Positions 1 to 8,030 of a stretch of 55,768 bases of DNA are shown here, piece by piece. The stretch comes from Alphaproteobacteria bacterium (GTDB lineage Bacteria > Pseudomonadota > Alphaproteobacteria > CAAHEQ01 > UBA3637), in assembly GCA_017467335.1 (NCBI GenBank), contig JAFTSJ010000010.1, forward strand, positions 1 through 55,768, written 5' to 3'. Made by a program: the position numbers and the translations under genes. The notes below the pieces were generated by a model. It ran no database searches. It was not told the origin of the DNA and worked only from the letters and a program-made list of their open reading frames with translations. How positions within the stretch are numbered: the first letter of the stretch is position 1; every line of letters starts with the position of its first letter.

Positions 1-177
1 ACCCTCTATGCGATTAGATGAACCAATAGACTCAATAGTCGCAATTCTTTTCATTGTCTTTAATTGCTCTGGTTCAATTTTTATACCACCGCTATTCCAC
101 GAACCCTTAAATGTATCTATTTCAGCTATTTTACGAAGAATGTCAGGTGTAATCACTATATCACTCATATTAGGCAT
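1..177 (-). CDS. Fic family protein, N-terminal part (cut by window edge)
   Basis: The gene runs leftward out of the window, so only the first 59 codons are visible. Residues read as Fic N-terminal helices ending in the motif SIGSSNRIEG. This matches the (S/T)xxxE(G/N) inhibitory helix that class II Fic proteins carry in front of the Fic core. Fic enzymes usually transfer AMP from ATP to hydroxyl side chains of target proteins, and the inhibitory Glu blocks ATP binding. The HPFxxGNG catalytic loop would lie outside the window, so activity cannot be judged. The ATG at 177 has a GAAAGGA ribosome binding site six bases upstream; the in-frame ATG at 168 is an alternative. An 11-bp repeat array sits directly upstream and probably overlaps its promoter. 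Confidence 0.8.
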   Translation of the reverse strand, partial: MPNMSDIVITPDILRKIAEIDTFKGSWNSGGIKIEPEQLKTMKRIATIESIGSSNRIEG

Positions 178-200
178 AACTAATCCTTTCAAATTAAATT

Positions 201-277
201 TACCGGAATATTACCGGATAACTACCTAAATATTACCGAATAATTACCGAAAAAGCAAGCAAAATTTACCGAATATC
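201..277. repeat. 11-bp tandem iteron-like array (7 units)
   Basis: Seven consecutive 11-bp units begin at 201, 212, 223, 234, 245, 256 and 267. Five follow TACCGRATAWT closely (for example TACCGGAATAT and TACCGAATAAT), unit 3 is TACCTAAATAT and unit 6 is degenerate. An 11-bp period puts every unit on the same face of the DNA helix. The array lies between the Fic ribosome binding site and the 23-bp array, so an operator or a replication/partition iteron are both plausible (inference). Confidence 0.85.
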
Positions 278-284
278 ATGCTTT

Positions 285-422
285 TTGTAAAATCAAGAAA
301 TAAAAAATCCTCAAACAGCCGAACGAAAAACTCTCAAACTACCGAACAATAAATTGTAAAACCATGAAATGAATTTCTGCAAAATCATTAAATGAAAACT
401 TGCAAAAACATGAAATGAAAAA
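285..422. repeat. 23-bp tandem array (6 units)
   Basis: Six head-to-tail units of exactly 23 bp begin at 285, 308, 331, 354, 377 and 400. The last three are closest to each other and share TGYAAAAYCATKAAATGAA. The unit at 285 is a diverged copy, and units 308 and 331 form a second subtype sharing TCAAACNNCCGAAC. The period is two helical turns. It follows the 11-bp array after only 7 bp, so the two may form one complex protein-binding region. Confidence 0.8.
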
Positions 423-468
423 GACGCTTCACTTTATTTATCTGCAAATTTAATCGCTTATAAAACAA

Positions 469-969
469 TTTGATTTTTTTAATATTTTTTGGAGCGGATT
501 TCAACTTCCTCGGGAATTTACCTTACGTGAAAGGAGGCTACCCTCCCTTTCACACCTGTATAACGGTAAAAAGGGAGAAAAAAGATTTATGGAAAATCAA
601 CAACTTGTAAAATATTTTGATTTTTTTATATTTTTTGAAGACGAAAAATCGAGCTCCGGGATTTTTACTATACGTGAAGGGAATAAGAAACCTCTGCCAC
701 ATGAAATGGTAAAAAGGAGTTTTAATATGCAAAAACAGACATCTAAAAAAATTTTATTTTTTTTGAGAGAAAATTCGTCTTGCCGGGAATTTACCTTAAT
801 GTGGAAGGAGGAAACAAACCTTTCACGTCAAAGAAAGGTAAAAACTCGGATGAAAATATTTATTCAAAATCAATGCATTATAAAAAAGTTGAAAAATTTT
901 TCATTTTTTTGGGGAGATTTCGACCTCTCCGGGCTTTTTACCCTATGTCAGGCAAACAAAAAAAATTGA
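469..969 (+). repeat. Four tandem ~126-147 bp repeats with nested hairpins and one open frame
   Basis: Units start near 469, 616, 742 and 889. Each has a T-rich tract (TTTGATTTTTTT in units 1 and 2), then a core like CTCCGGGAATTTACCTTA, then GTGRAAGG. Core-to-core distances are 147, 126 and 147 bp, all divisible by three. One frame stays open from 454 to 969 and repeats a peptide ending in REFTL or SGIFT. The first ATG is at 589, with a weak AAGGGAG site 11 bases upstream, giving 126 codons. Units 1 and 3 carry nested inverted repeats: TTTACC/GGTAAA outside and GTGAAAGG/CCTTTCAC inside, with an A-to-G change in unit 3 keeping a G-U pair. It may be a structured RNA/DNA repeat, a repetitive small protein, or both; no known function is recognised. 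Confidence 0.65.
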
Positions 970-1040
970 AAAAAGTGAGAACGATTTTTCGATTTTTTGA
1001 CTTGTTCTGTATGTAAGGCAATTACTGAAAGGATAAAACC

Positions 1041-1193
1041 ATGAATGAAATCATAGAACTGTTAAAAACAGCGGTGGCTGAAATCTTAAACGAAACAGAG
1101 CCCAAAGATTTATCGAAAAATCCCAAAAAATCGCTTGATATTGTTTCAAAAGCAAGCATTCATTGTCAAACAAAAGGAGTCACAAATGGCTAG
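1041..1193 (+). CDS. Small hypothetical protein (50 aa) ahead of the DUF2924 gene
   Basis: The ATG at 1041 has a good ribosome binding site (GAAAGGATAAAACC). The frame ends at TAG 1191-1193, overlapping the start of the next gene by 8 bases, which suggests translational coupling. The protein starts MNEIIELLKTAVAEILNE, an amphipathic helix, then becomes Lys/Ser-rich and polar. No family is recognised. Its place at the head of the DUF2924-recombinase cluster suggests an accessory role in the mobile element (inference). Confidence 0.5.
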   Translation: MNEIIELLKTAVAEILNETEPKDLSKNPKKSLDIVSKASIHCQTKGVTNG

Positions 1194-1587
1194 AAATATT
1201 AATTTAGACATTCCTTTGGAAGACATACCTCAATTAGATTTTGATGAGTTATACAAACTCTATATTGAGCTTTTCTCTCTTCCGACAAAGGCCACTCGCA
1301 AATCCTTTTTTATCTGGCGTGTCACAAACAGATTGCAAGAACTGCGCTTTGGCGGATTAGACAGTGCAACCAAACACTTGCTTGAAACAATGGATGATGA
1401 ACCGGACAATGCTACTTATTTGCCGATTGGCACAGAGCTTATCAAACGGTTCAAGGGGGAGGTTTATCGTCTGCGTGTGTTAAAAGATGGTTTTGAGTTT
1501 GATGGCCAGGTTTATAAATCTTTATCGGCTATCGCTTTGGAAATAACCGGTCGGAAAATCTCCGGCAAAGAATTTTTTGGAGTGTAG
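1186..1587 (+). CDS. DUF2924 family protein
   Basis: This 133-aa protein matches DUF2924, which in alphaproteobacterial prophages and islands almost always sits directly upstream of a large serine recombinase. Visible hallmarks are the helical segment with RVTNRLQELRFGGL and the C-terminal part GFEFDGQVYKSLSAIALEITG followed by SGKEFFGV. The start at 1186 is chosen over an upstream in-frame ATG at 1135 because AAAGGAGTCACAA precedes it at correct spacing. The recombinase ATG follows the stop after two bases. Its biochemical role is unknown; an accessory part in integration or excision is the usual guess from context. Confidence 0.85.
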   Translation: MARNINLDIPLEDIPQLDFDELYKLYIELFSLPTKATRKSFFIWRVTNRLQELRFGGLDSATKHLLETMDDEPDNATYLPIGTELIKRFKGEVYRLRVLKDGFEFDGQVYKSLSAIALEITGRKISGKEFFGV

Positions 1588-1589
1588 CC

Positions 1590-2717
1590 ATGAAAGAAGT
1601 TCGTTGTGCCATTTATACCCGAAAATCAACCGAAGAAGGGTTGGATAAAGAGTTTAATACATTAGAAGCTCAGCGTGAGGCCGGTGAAAATTATGTATTA
1701 AGTCAAAAACATCAAGGTTGGAAAATCATCCCTGAACATTATGATGATGGAGGATTTTCCGGCGGAAATATGAACCGACCTGCCTTAGAGCGCCTGTTAG
1801 AAGACATCAATGCCGGCAAAGTTGATATGATCGTCGTTTATAAAATAGACCGCTTAACCCGGTCATTAACCGACTTTTCTAAAATGATTGAGATATTGGA
1901 AAAGAATAACTGCTCATTTGTATCGGTAACACAAAATTTCAACACTGCCGACAGTATGGGCCGTTTGATGCTCAATATCTTACTTTCTTTTGCTCAGTTT
2001 GAACGAGAAGTTAGCGGTGAGCGTATTCGCGATAAAGTCGCCGCTTCTAAAAAGAAAGGCATGTGGATGGGTGGTGCCGTTCCGACCGGTTATGTCGCCA
2101 TCAATAAAAAGCTCAAAATCAAACCGGAAGAAGGTGAAATGATACGATTTATGTTTGAAAGTTACTTAAAACATAAATCCATTACCGCCGTCTGTAAGTT
2201 AGTCAAAGATAATTACGGTATAGAATACCGTCGAGAAATGATAAAACGCTTACTCAAAAATCCGATTTATCTTGGCAAGGTTAAACACAAAAATGAACTA
2301 TATGACGGACAACACCCGGCCATTATAGATCAAGACACATTTGATAAAGTTGCCGAAATCAGAGCCAGTAAAGATGTGGCCAAACGCTCTTGCTTATACA
2401 AGAAAAACGAAGTCGGCATTTTGCGTGGTATTTTAACTTGTGGTTGTTGCCATACCCGAATGACACCGACCGTCAGTATGGGACATGGTCGCAGACGCTA
2501 TTATTACACCTCAACCAAAGCCAAATACTACGGCTATCATACTTGTCATAATGGTTCGGTGGCGGTGGCTATCCTAGATGAAGCGATTATACAAATCATC
2601 ACGCCGATGTTAAAAGATGCGCATATCCTAAACGGACTTATCAAGCAAATTGCCCCTGACAAAACCAAAGAGCTGTTTAAGATTATGCACATCCTGAAAA
2701 AGTATTGGCAAAGATGA
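1590..2717 (+). CDS. Large serine recombinase, N-terminal part (frame ends early)
   Basis: Site-specific integrase of the large serine recombinase group, which cuts DNA through a phosphoserine link. The catalytic resolvase domain covers about residues 1-150: YTRKSTEEG holds the nucleophile Ser, KIDRLTRS is a conserved active-site strand, and FAQFEREVSGERIRDK follows. The recombinase domain lies at about 165-270 and the zinc ribbon at about 290-340 (CGCC and a later Cys). Reading frame 0 ends at 2717 with KKYWQR. The missing coiled-coil and C-terminal part continue in the -1 frame from about 2699. Joined, the two parts give about 540 residues, normal for the family. This is either a frameshift (one A lost from an A run) or programmed -1 frameshifting at AAA-AAG. 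Confidence 0.85.
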   Translation: MKEVRCAIYTRKSTEEGLDKEFNTLEAQREAGENYVLSQKHQGWKIIPEHYDDGGFSGGNMNRPALERLLEDINAGKVDMIVVYKIDRLTRSLTDFSKMIEILEKNNCSFVSVTQNFNTADSMGRLMLNILLSFAQFEREVSGERIRDKVAASKKKGMWMGGAVPTGYVAINKKLKIKPEEGEMIRFMFESYLKHKSITAVCKLVKDNYGIEYRREMIKRLLKNPIYLGKVKHKNELYDGQHPAIIDQDTFDKVAEIRASKDVAKRSCLYKKNEVGILRGILTCGCCHTRMTPTVSMGHGRRRYYYTSTKAKYYGYHTCHNGSVAVAILDEAIIQIITPMLKDAHILNGLIKQIAPDKTKELFKIMHILKKYWQR

Positions 2718-3217
2718 GCGAACTTGATAAATCGTTTTTAGTCAAAGAGTTAATTGAAAACATTACCGTTCAATGTGATAATTTGGAAATCAAATGGACT
2801 GCTTTGGCGCTGGATATTTTGCCTGATAAATATGCCTCTCAAACCAAAGACGGCATTATGACGATAGATGTCCCTCTTTCCAGAACGCATGGGGTATTGC
2901 AGGTGACAGTTCCGGAAGCATTAATTCAAAACTCTTGCCCGAATAAAGAGCTTATCAAGGCGCTTTCCAAAGCGTTTAAGTATCAAAAGATATTAACCTC
3001 CGGCCGCATGACTATTGCCGAACTATCGTTACATGAAGAACTGGATGCCGGTTATTTGGGGCGTATTCTGCGTTTAACTTCGTTGGCGCCGGATATTATC
3101 AAATCCGTTTTGGCAGGAACTCAACCGGCAGATTTTATCTTAAAACGTCTTATACGTGAGGAAATTCCGCCAATTTGGGCCGAACAACGCAAAAAATATA
3201 ACTTCCCGGAAATTTAA
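2705..3217 (+). CDS. Large serine recombinase, C-terminal part in the -1 frame
   Basis: This frame continues the recombinase: VLAKMSELDKSFLVKELIENI is the usual helical segment after the zinc ribbon. A later part, KALSKAFKYQKILTSGRMTIAEL followed by YLGRILRLTSLAPDI and a final WAEQR, is the helix-turn-helix tail seen in alphaproteobacterial recombinases paired with DUF2924. The only possible start is TTG at 2705, with no ribosome binding site, so separate translation is unlikely. The A5-G run at 2697-2702 allows a -1 slip (AAA AAG then GTA TTG), giving one continuous protein; otherwise the gene is a frameshifted pseudogene or the base call is wrong. Confidence 0.8.
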   Translation: MAKMSELDKSFLVKELIENITVQCDNLEIKWTALALDILPDKYASQTKDGIMTIDVPLSRTHGVLQVTVPEALIQNSCPNKELIKALSKAFKYQKILTSGRMTIAELSLHEELDAGYLGRILRLTSLAPDIIKSVLAGTQPADFILKRLIREEIPPIWAEQRKKYNFPEI

Positions 3218-3232
3218 GACAGGAGTTTTCTC

Positions 3233-4024
3233 ATGACAGATATGATACATCATAAGTCTGACAATACCTCTTTGTCTTCTCACAAAAAGGAAGTTGTCAA
3301 AGGCGGATTTATTAAGTTCTACCGCGATTTTCAAGATTGGCATTGGTATTCAGATGCAAATGTTTTGCAACTCTATCTCCACTTGATGCTGACGGCAAAT
3401 TTCAAAGATAAGCCCTTTAAGGACATTATCGTTCATCGGGGCGAAGTCGTCATCAGCCACATGCGGTTAGCCGAAACTCTGGATAAATCCAAGGATCAAA
3501 TCAGACGACTGCTGAATAAACTGAAACGCACCAATGATATTACAACAACGCGTATCGGATGCGCCACACTTGTCAGACTCATTAACTATAATAAATATCA
3601 GGGCTTTGAGGATATTACGCCAGACCCCACCGCCACTTGTCCGCCGGATGAAAGCCATTTCATCGCCGACTATCCGCCAACGACTGAAGAAAGAAAACAA
3701 GGTAATAATGTAAATAATGAAAAGAAATTAGCTGAGCCGGCGATTTTTGAGAAAAAACGAACCGGCGGTGGTTTAGTTGGGCTTGGTGATGTTTTGGCTC
3801 GGCAAGGATTAGGTGTGGGCGCGAAGTTCAAGTATCACTTCTCACAACTGCCACCGGACTGGACAGAGTTGGAAAGATATGTGGCCGAAAAGAACATCCG
3901 TATCAACTTGGAAGGCTTTTATAGTTATTACGAAGCCAACGGTTGGTGTGAACGAAGCGGTAAAAAACTGGACGGATGGCACTTTGCCCTATGCCATACC
4001 CACAAAACCGGCGAATATTTGTAA
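3233..4024 (+). CDS. Phage/plasmid-like replication initiation (DnaD-like) protein
   Basis: This 263-aa protein has an N-terminal domain typical of replication-initiation or DnaD-like proteins of phages and mobile elements: FIKFYRDFQDWHWY, then LYLHLMLTANF, then a winged-helix segment (GEVVISHMRLAETLDKSKDQ followed by IRRLLNKLK). The middle (about 130-190) is a low-complexity linker. The C-terminal part (PPDWTELERYVAEKNIRIN then YYEANGW) resembles the tail of phage replisome-loading proteins. The start follows AGGAG, 15 bp after the recombinase stop. It is followed by a cluster of palindromic repeats, fitting an initiator next to its binding sites (inference). The family name is not certain. 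Confidence 0.6.
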   Translation: MTDMIHHKSDNTSLSSHKKEVVKGGFIKFYRDFQDWHWYSDANVLQLYLHLMLTANFKDKPFKDIIVHRGEVVISHMRLAETLDKSKDQIRRLLNKLKRTNDITTTRIGCATLVRLINYNKYQGFEDITPDPTATCPPDESHFIADYPPTTEERKQGNNVNNEKKLAEPAIFEKKRTGGGLVGLGDVLARQGLGVGAKFKYHFSQLPPDWTELERYVAEKNIRINLEGFYSYYEANGWCERSGKKLDGWHFALCHTHKTGEYL

Positions 4025-4087
4025 AGGAGGTGATAAACAAATCTGCCCTATTCTAAATACAAAATTTGCGGTGGTTTCTAGAATTAA

Positions 4088-4212
4088 GGATAGTATGATA
4101 CTAACAAGATAGTATCTCTGGTTTTTCGCCAAATTACCGGATACTATAATAGTATCTATATACTATCCCGGATTTTGCTCGATTTTGGCGGATAGTATCA
4201 TACTAACAAGAC
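4088..4212. repeat. Cluster of GATACTAT palindromes and a 23-bp direct repeat
   Basis: Two 23-bp direct repeats (4088-4110 and 4190-4212) differ at two positions and each contains the 13-bp palindrome TAGTAT-N-ATACTA. Between them lies a perfect 17-bp palindrome, GATACTAT-A-ATAGTATC (4140-4156), and single half-sites occur at 4110-4117 and 4161-4168. The cluster follows the replication-initiator-like gene. It may be an origin, a partition site or an operator. The flanking stretch 4025-4519 has no confident gene; near 4390-4440 it holds short GGCTGGTCAC direct repeats. Confidence 0.75.
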
Positions 4213-4519
4213 CATAACTGCCGGTTGGGTATAGAGAGCCAGTCCTTTTTAGGGGTAAAGATGCCAACGGGTCCTTCCTGGCGATAATTCATATGCGGGG
4301 ACGCAAGCTGCGCCATATTTCTAGCGAAACCGAAAAATTCTGGCTGGTCGGGTATATCCCAAACACCAATAAACACAAGGGTTATAAGGGTACCCAATTT
4401 TTCCTGGCTGGTCACTGGTCACTTCTGGCTGGTCACTTAGAGTAAATGAAAGAAAAAAGACATGATATTTTGTATAAGGAATAATGAAAAACACTGCAAA
4501 ATATGAAAGAAAATATTAT

Positions 4520-6322
4520 CTAATCAATACTTAATATAGTATCTTGAATTAATTTTATCCCAGGTAAAGAAAGTAGACAACTATATTTAGTATTAGGATA
4601 TCGGACATCATTTATGCTTTCTAAACTTCCAGAGAAAAATACTTGTTTTCTTGCTCTTGTTACAGCTACATAAAATAAACTTAAAACTTCTATATACTTA
4701 TCAAGTGATTTTGTTTTGTCGTCCAGACAACATGCTTTACAAGTACTATTATTTGACAATTCGCTGCAAGAAGAACATAAAGACATGTAATTGGGAAAGC
4801 TATTTCTTTCCATATCTGGCATTATTACATAATCCCATTCAAGTCCTTTTGCACTGTGCACAGTTGTAACAATGATATTTTCGTCTAAATATTCCATAGA
4901 TTGTTTGAGCGCATTATTAGATAAAACATCTACTATTAACATATATTTTTCATCATTACTTAAAAACAATTTATCTGTGGTAATATGTGTGAAAAATACC
5001 TCTAATAATTTCATTAATGAGTTTATTTCATCGTCGGTTTTGCCTTCATATAATGATTGTATTGAGCTGTAAACTTTGGTCAAAATGCTTTTGTTTATTG
5101 ATTTATATTTACTGTTCTTATAACAACTGATAAATATATCCAAAACATCTTGATGAAATTTTTTATAGGAGGAACTTTCTTCACTGAAAAGTCCATTAAA
5201 ATAGGGAATGGAGTTTTCTGATAAAGTGTCTAAAATAAATTTCAAATTTAAATTATTTATTCTAGATTGAACTAAAATGGCTATTTTATTTTCATCTTTT
5301 CTTAACAAAAATTGAAGCTTTTTTACTACATATAAAGCTTCTTTATATTGCGTATCACATAAATAAACGGGAACAGTGGCATCATCCGTAATAGAAGCGA
5401 AGTCGCTAATACTATTTTTTCGTATATTTTGATCCAATAACAGCATATCTTGATTATTTTTAAATCGATAGTTAGTCGATATTTTGAATTGTTTCATAGA
5501 ATATTGTTTTTGTGCTTCCTCCATTAAGTTTGGAATAGCTCCAATAAAACCATATATTCTCTGTAGAGGATCGCCCATAAAAAGCAAATATGTATCTGTT
5601 GCAATCAAGCGCTGTAATAATATCCAGCTAAAAAATCCGGTATCCTGAAATTCATCAATAATAATATAAGGGAAAAATTTTTGGTAAAAGAGTAAAACCT
5701 CATCATTAGAACATAAAATTTTTAATGCTAACATTAAAATTGCATTATAAGTGATATGTTTGTTGGGCAAAAATTTAGAAATTATTATATCTATATATTT
5801 ATTATAATTTTTTTTAATTTCATGAATGTTGTTTGCTTTAATCCATAAAGAATAGTTGCTCATAAACATGGCTTCGTTTTCAAGTATTCCAATATCCAAT
5901 TTTGTGAGTGTTTCCGCTTTGCCATCATCTACGACATTGAATTCGTTGATACGTAAAAGGTTCACATGCAATATATAACCATAATTTCTTAAAATTCGTC
6001 TGGCCAGGCCATGAAAATTTGTAACTAATATCTTCTTCTCTAAGTCCTTATCAGTTGTACTCATAAGAACAGGGATTTTTTCAAAAACTTCTTTCTTAAT
6101 CTTGTAAGCGGCATTAACTCCAAATGTTAAAGCTAGCACTTTTTTGTTATTAGGAATGCTATGAGTGCTCAATAAATAGGCCAACTTACTGACAAGAGTT
6201 TTTGTCTTTCCGCATCCTGCGGCCGCTTCAACTATAATTCTTTTTTCCTTAGAAAAGATAATATCTAGTTGTTCTTTATCATTTCCATGTATTTTTCTTA
6301 TTGCATTTTCTGTGTCATTCAT
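4520..6322 (-). CDS. UvrD/Rep-like helicase, Gabija GajB-type
   Basis: Superfamily 1 helicase of 600 aa. Walker A is AAAGCGKT (33-40), motif Ia ALTFG, Walker B IIIDEFQDTG, motif III GDPLQRIYG, motif V TTVHSAKGLEWDYV and motif VI FYVAVTRAR. Between V and VI is a four-cysteine group (CSSC then CKACC) that could bind zinc. In Gabija systems GajB is a UvrD-like ATPase that senses nucleic acid ends and works with the GajA nuclease. Its ATG overlaps the last base of the upstream GajA-type stop codon (TAATG), so the two are coupled. At 600 aa it is longer than the characterised GajB (about 490). A stand-alone OLD/UvrD pair of another defence type is the main alternative. Confidence 0.85.
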   Translation of the reverse strand: MNDTENAIRKIHGNDKEQLDIIFSKEKRIIVEAAAGCGKTKTLVSKLAYLLSTHSIPNNKKVLALTFGVNAAYKIKKEVFEKIPVLMSTTDKDLEKKILVTNFHGLARRILRNYGYILHVNLLRINEFNVVDDGKAETLTKLDIGILENEAMFMSNYSLWIKANNIHEIKKNYNKYIDIIISKFLPNKHITYNAILMLALKILCSNDEVLLFYQKFFPYIIIDEFQDTGFFSWILLQRLIATDTYLLFMGDPLQRIYGFIGAIPNLMEEAQKQYSMKQFKISTNYRFKNNQDMLLLDQNIRKNSISDFASITDDATVPVYLCDTQYKEALYVVKKLQFLLRKDENKIAILVQSRINNLNLKFILDTLSENSIPYFNGLFSEESSSYKKFHQDVLDIFISCYKNSKYKSINKSILTKVYSSIQSLYEGKTDDEINSLMKLLEVFFTHITTDKLFLSNDEKYMLIVDVLSNNALKQSMEYLDENIIVTTVHSAKGLEWDYVIMPDMERNSFPNYMSLCSSCSELSNNSTCKACCLDDKTKSLDKYIEVLSLFYVAVTRARKQVFFSGSLESINDVRYPNTKYSCLLSLPGIKLIQDTILSID

Positions 6323-8019
6323 TATTCTATTGCCTTTTTAATAGCACTTTTATAGCATTCTGGAATACATTCTACAGGGCATTCTTCTCCAACGACTTGT
6401 CCAAATAAAACAGTCTTATGTTGTTGAAAATATGAGATATACATATATTTTAATGTTTCATCAGGATATTTACTTGATGCAAAATTGTAATCTTGTTCTA
6501 GTATTTTTAAATTATATTGCTTGTTAATCTGGTTAATTGATGTTTTTTGAATGGAATCTTGATTAAATTCTTTTCTAATCTTTTCCAAAACAGTTATGCC
6601 TTGATCTGTATATAAACTAAAAACCATCTCACTATCAAAACATTTACTATCAGTTTTAAACACATTATCACCAAATTTATCCAGTTTCTCTTTTGATTTT
6701 TGTTTTTGCTGATATTCATCATATTTATCTTTATCATAAATTAATATAGGTGTTATTTGGAACGCATCAAATAAATTAGCCAGAGGCAAAATATTATTGG
6801 CCCCTGAAGCCTTGATTAATGATATATTATGATCATCTAAGTTTATATTTAATTTTTTTGAAAAAGAATTCAGAGCTCCTTGTTCGCTATCACCCTCAAA
6901 AATTATAACTTTTCTAGCAAACATAGCTTCCTTAATATAGGAAAACTCTTTGTACCAGTGCTTTTCTTCTGTTTCAATATTCAGATTCTTTCCACTTATA
7001 GTGTTTACATTAGAAGCATTATTATACAAACGTATAATTTTGTGATAGTCATTTTCTATAATTTCTTTAGAGTGCGTTGATACCAAAAGTTGAGCAGTAA
7101 ATGTATCTATATTGAATAATTCTTTAATTAAGCTATTGAAATCATTATCTTTTCCTTGGGCTATGTTTTTAATATTATTCAATATACTTCTTTGTAAAAA
7201 AGGACTCAAATGAATCTCTGGTTCATCAAAAGATATAATACAGTGGAATGTTCTATTTTCCATAGATTCATTATTTTTTGAAAATTTTACTAATTTCTCT
7301 AAAATAGATAACAATATTAATATGTTAAATTGAATTCCATAGCCTGAGCGTTCTAATGGGATATCATTATTGTCATATAACTCAAAAATTTTAGGTAAGA
7401 TAGTTGATGGATCATCCGATGCGTTTGTGACAATATCAAATTTGTTAAAACATGTAAGTTTTGCTAATATTTCACGAATATACTCATTTAATTTCTGAAT
7501 TTTTTCCTCGACTAAATATAATGTGCTATCTGTTTTTGATAAATATTTTTCAATAATATAATTTAGGAACAAACCAGCACCTTTTGTTTTGGTAAAATTA
7601 ATTTCTGTTTTGGGGTTTCTCAATGAATCATAATTGATAAAGTTTAAATTGTTAACAATGTCTGCACGAGATATAGAAGTCTGAGTTTCCTTATGAGTAT
7701 ACGTAATGTAATCATCAGGTGTACTTTGTGTTGCTACAATATTAATAGAATGATGATCTTGAGCATCAAAAAAATCATCAAATACTCCAAGTTCTTCATC
7801 ATCTAAATGCAGAGAAAAATCAATAATTATAGGTTTTTCTTTATCAAAAAAATCCATTTCTTCAAATTTTTTTCCGGTTAATATTGATAAAATACAATAT
7901 AACAAATTTGATTTTCCGATATTATTTTCTCCAACGATAATATTGATATCATCGGAAAAATCGATATTAACTCCAGATAAATTCCTATAGTTACTAATTT
8001 CAATATGGGATAATTGCAT
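6322..8019 (-). CDS. OLD-family ATPase/TOPRIM nuclease, Gabija GajA-type
   Basis: About 565 aa. The N-terminal ABC-type ATPase begins IEISNYRNL and has Walker A GENNIGKSN (30-38). The signature and Walker B region contains ISFDEPEIHLSP and the switch His in LVSTHSKE. The C-terminal TOPRIM nuclease domain has the metal-binding EGDSEQ and YDKDKYDE (DxD). In Gabija, GajA cleaves DNA site-specifically when nucleotide falls, and teams with GajB. The ATG at 8019 is chosen over GTG 8028 because AGGAG lies eight bases upstream. That site overlaps the end of hsdR, so expression should depend on the type I operon. The very low GC fits a transferred cassette. Confidence 0.85.
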   Translation of the reverse strand: MQLSHIEISNYRNLSGVNIDFSDDINIIVGENNIGKSNLLYCILSILTGKKFEEMDFFDKEKPIIIDFSLHLDDEELGVFDDFFDAQDHHSINIVATQSTPDDYITYTHKETQTSISRADIVNNLNFINYDSLRNPKTEINFTKTKGAGLFLNYIIEKYLSKTDSTLYLVEEKIQKLNEYIREILAKLTCFNKFDIVTNASDDPSTILPKIFELYDNNDIPLERSGYGIQFNILILLSILEKLVKFSKNNESMENRTFHCIISFDEPEIHLSPFLQRSILNNIKNIAQGKDNDFNSLIKELFNIDTFTAQLLVSTHSKEIIENDYHKIIRLYNNASNVNTISGKNLNIETEEKHWYKEFSYIKEAMFARKVIIFEGDSEQGALNSFSKKLNINLDDHNISLIKASGANNILPLANLFDAFQITPILIYDKDKYDEYQQKQKSKEKLDKFGDNVFKTDSKCFDSEMVFSLYTDQGITVLEKIRKEFNQDSIQKTSINQINKQYNLKILEQDYNFASSKYPDETLKYMYISYFQQHKTVLFGQVVGEECPVECIPECYKSAIKKAIE

Positions 8020-8030
8020 ATTATTCACTC

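Noticed and set aside
8..229. Plus-strand open frame of 73 codons at the left edge
   Set aside because: It lies opposite the Fic gene and runs across the repeat array; the minus-strand Fic reading has a clear motif and ribosome binding site.
201..422. CRISPR array
   Set aside because: Units are contiguous with no unique spacers and no cas genes are present.
589..969. The 126-codon frame as an ordinary gene
   Set aside because: Composed fully of the tandem repeats with a weak start site; listed as a repeat with coding potential instead.
4203..4415. Minus-strand open frame of about 70 codons
   Set aside because: Starts with GTG, has no ribosome binding site, overlaps repeats and matches nothing recognised.
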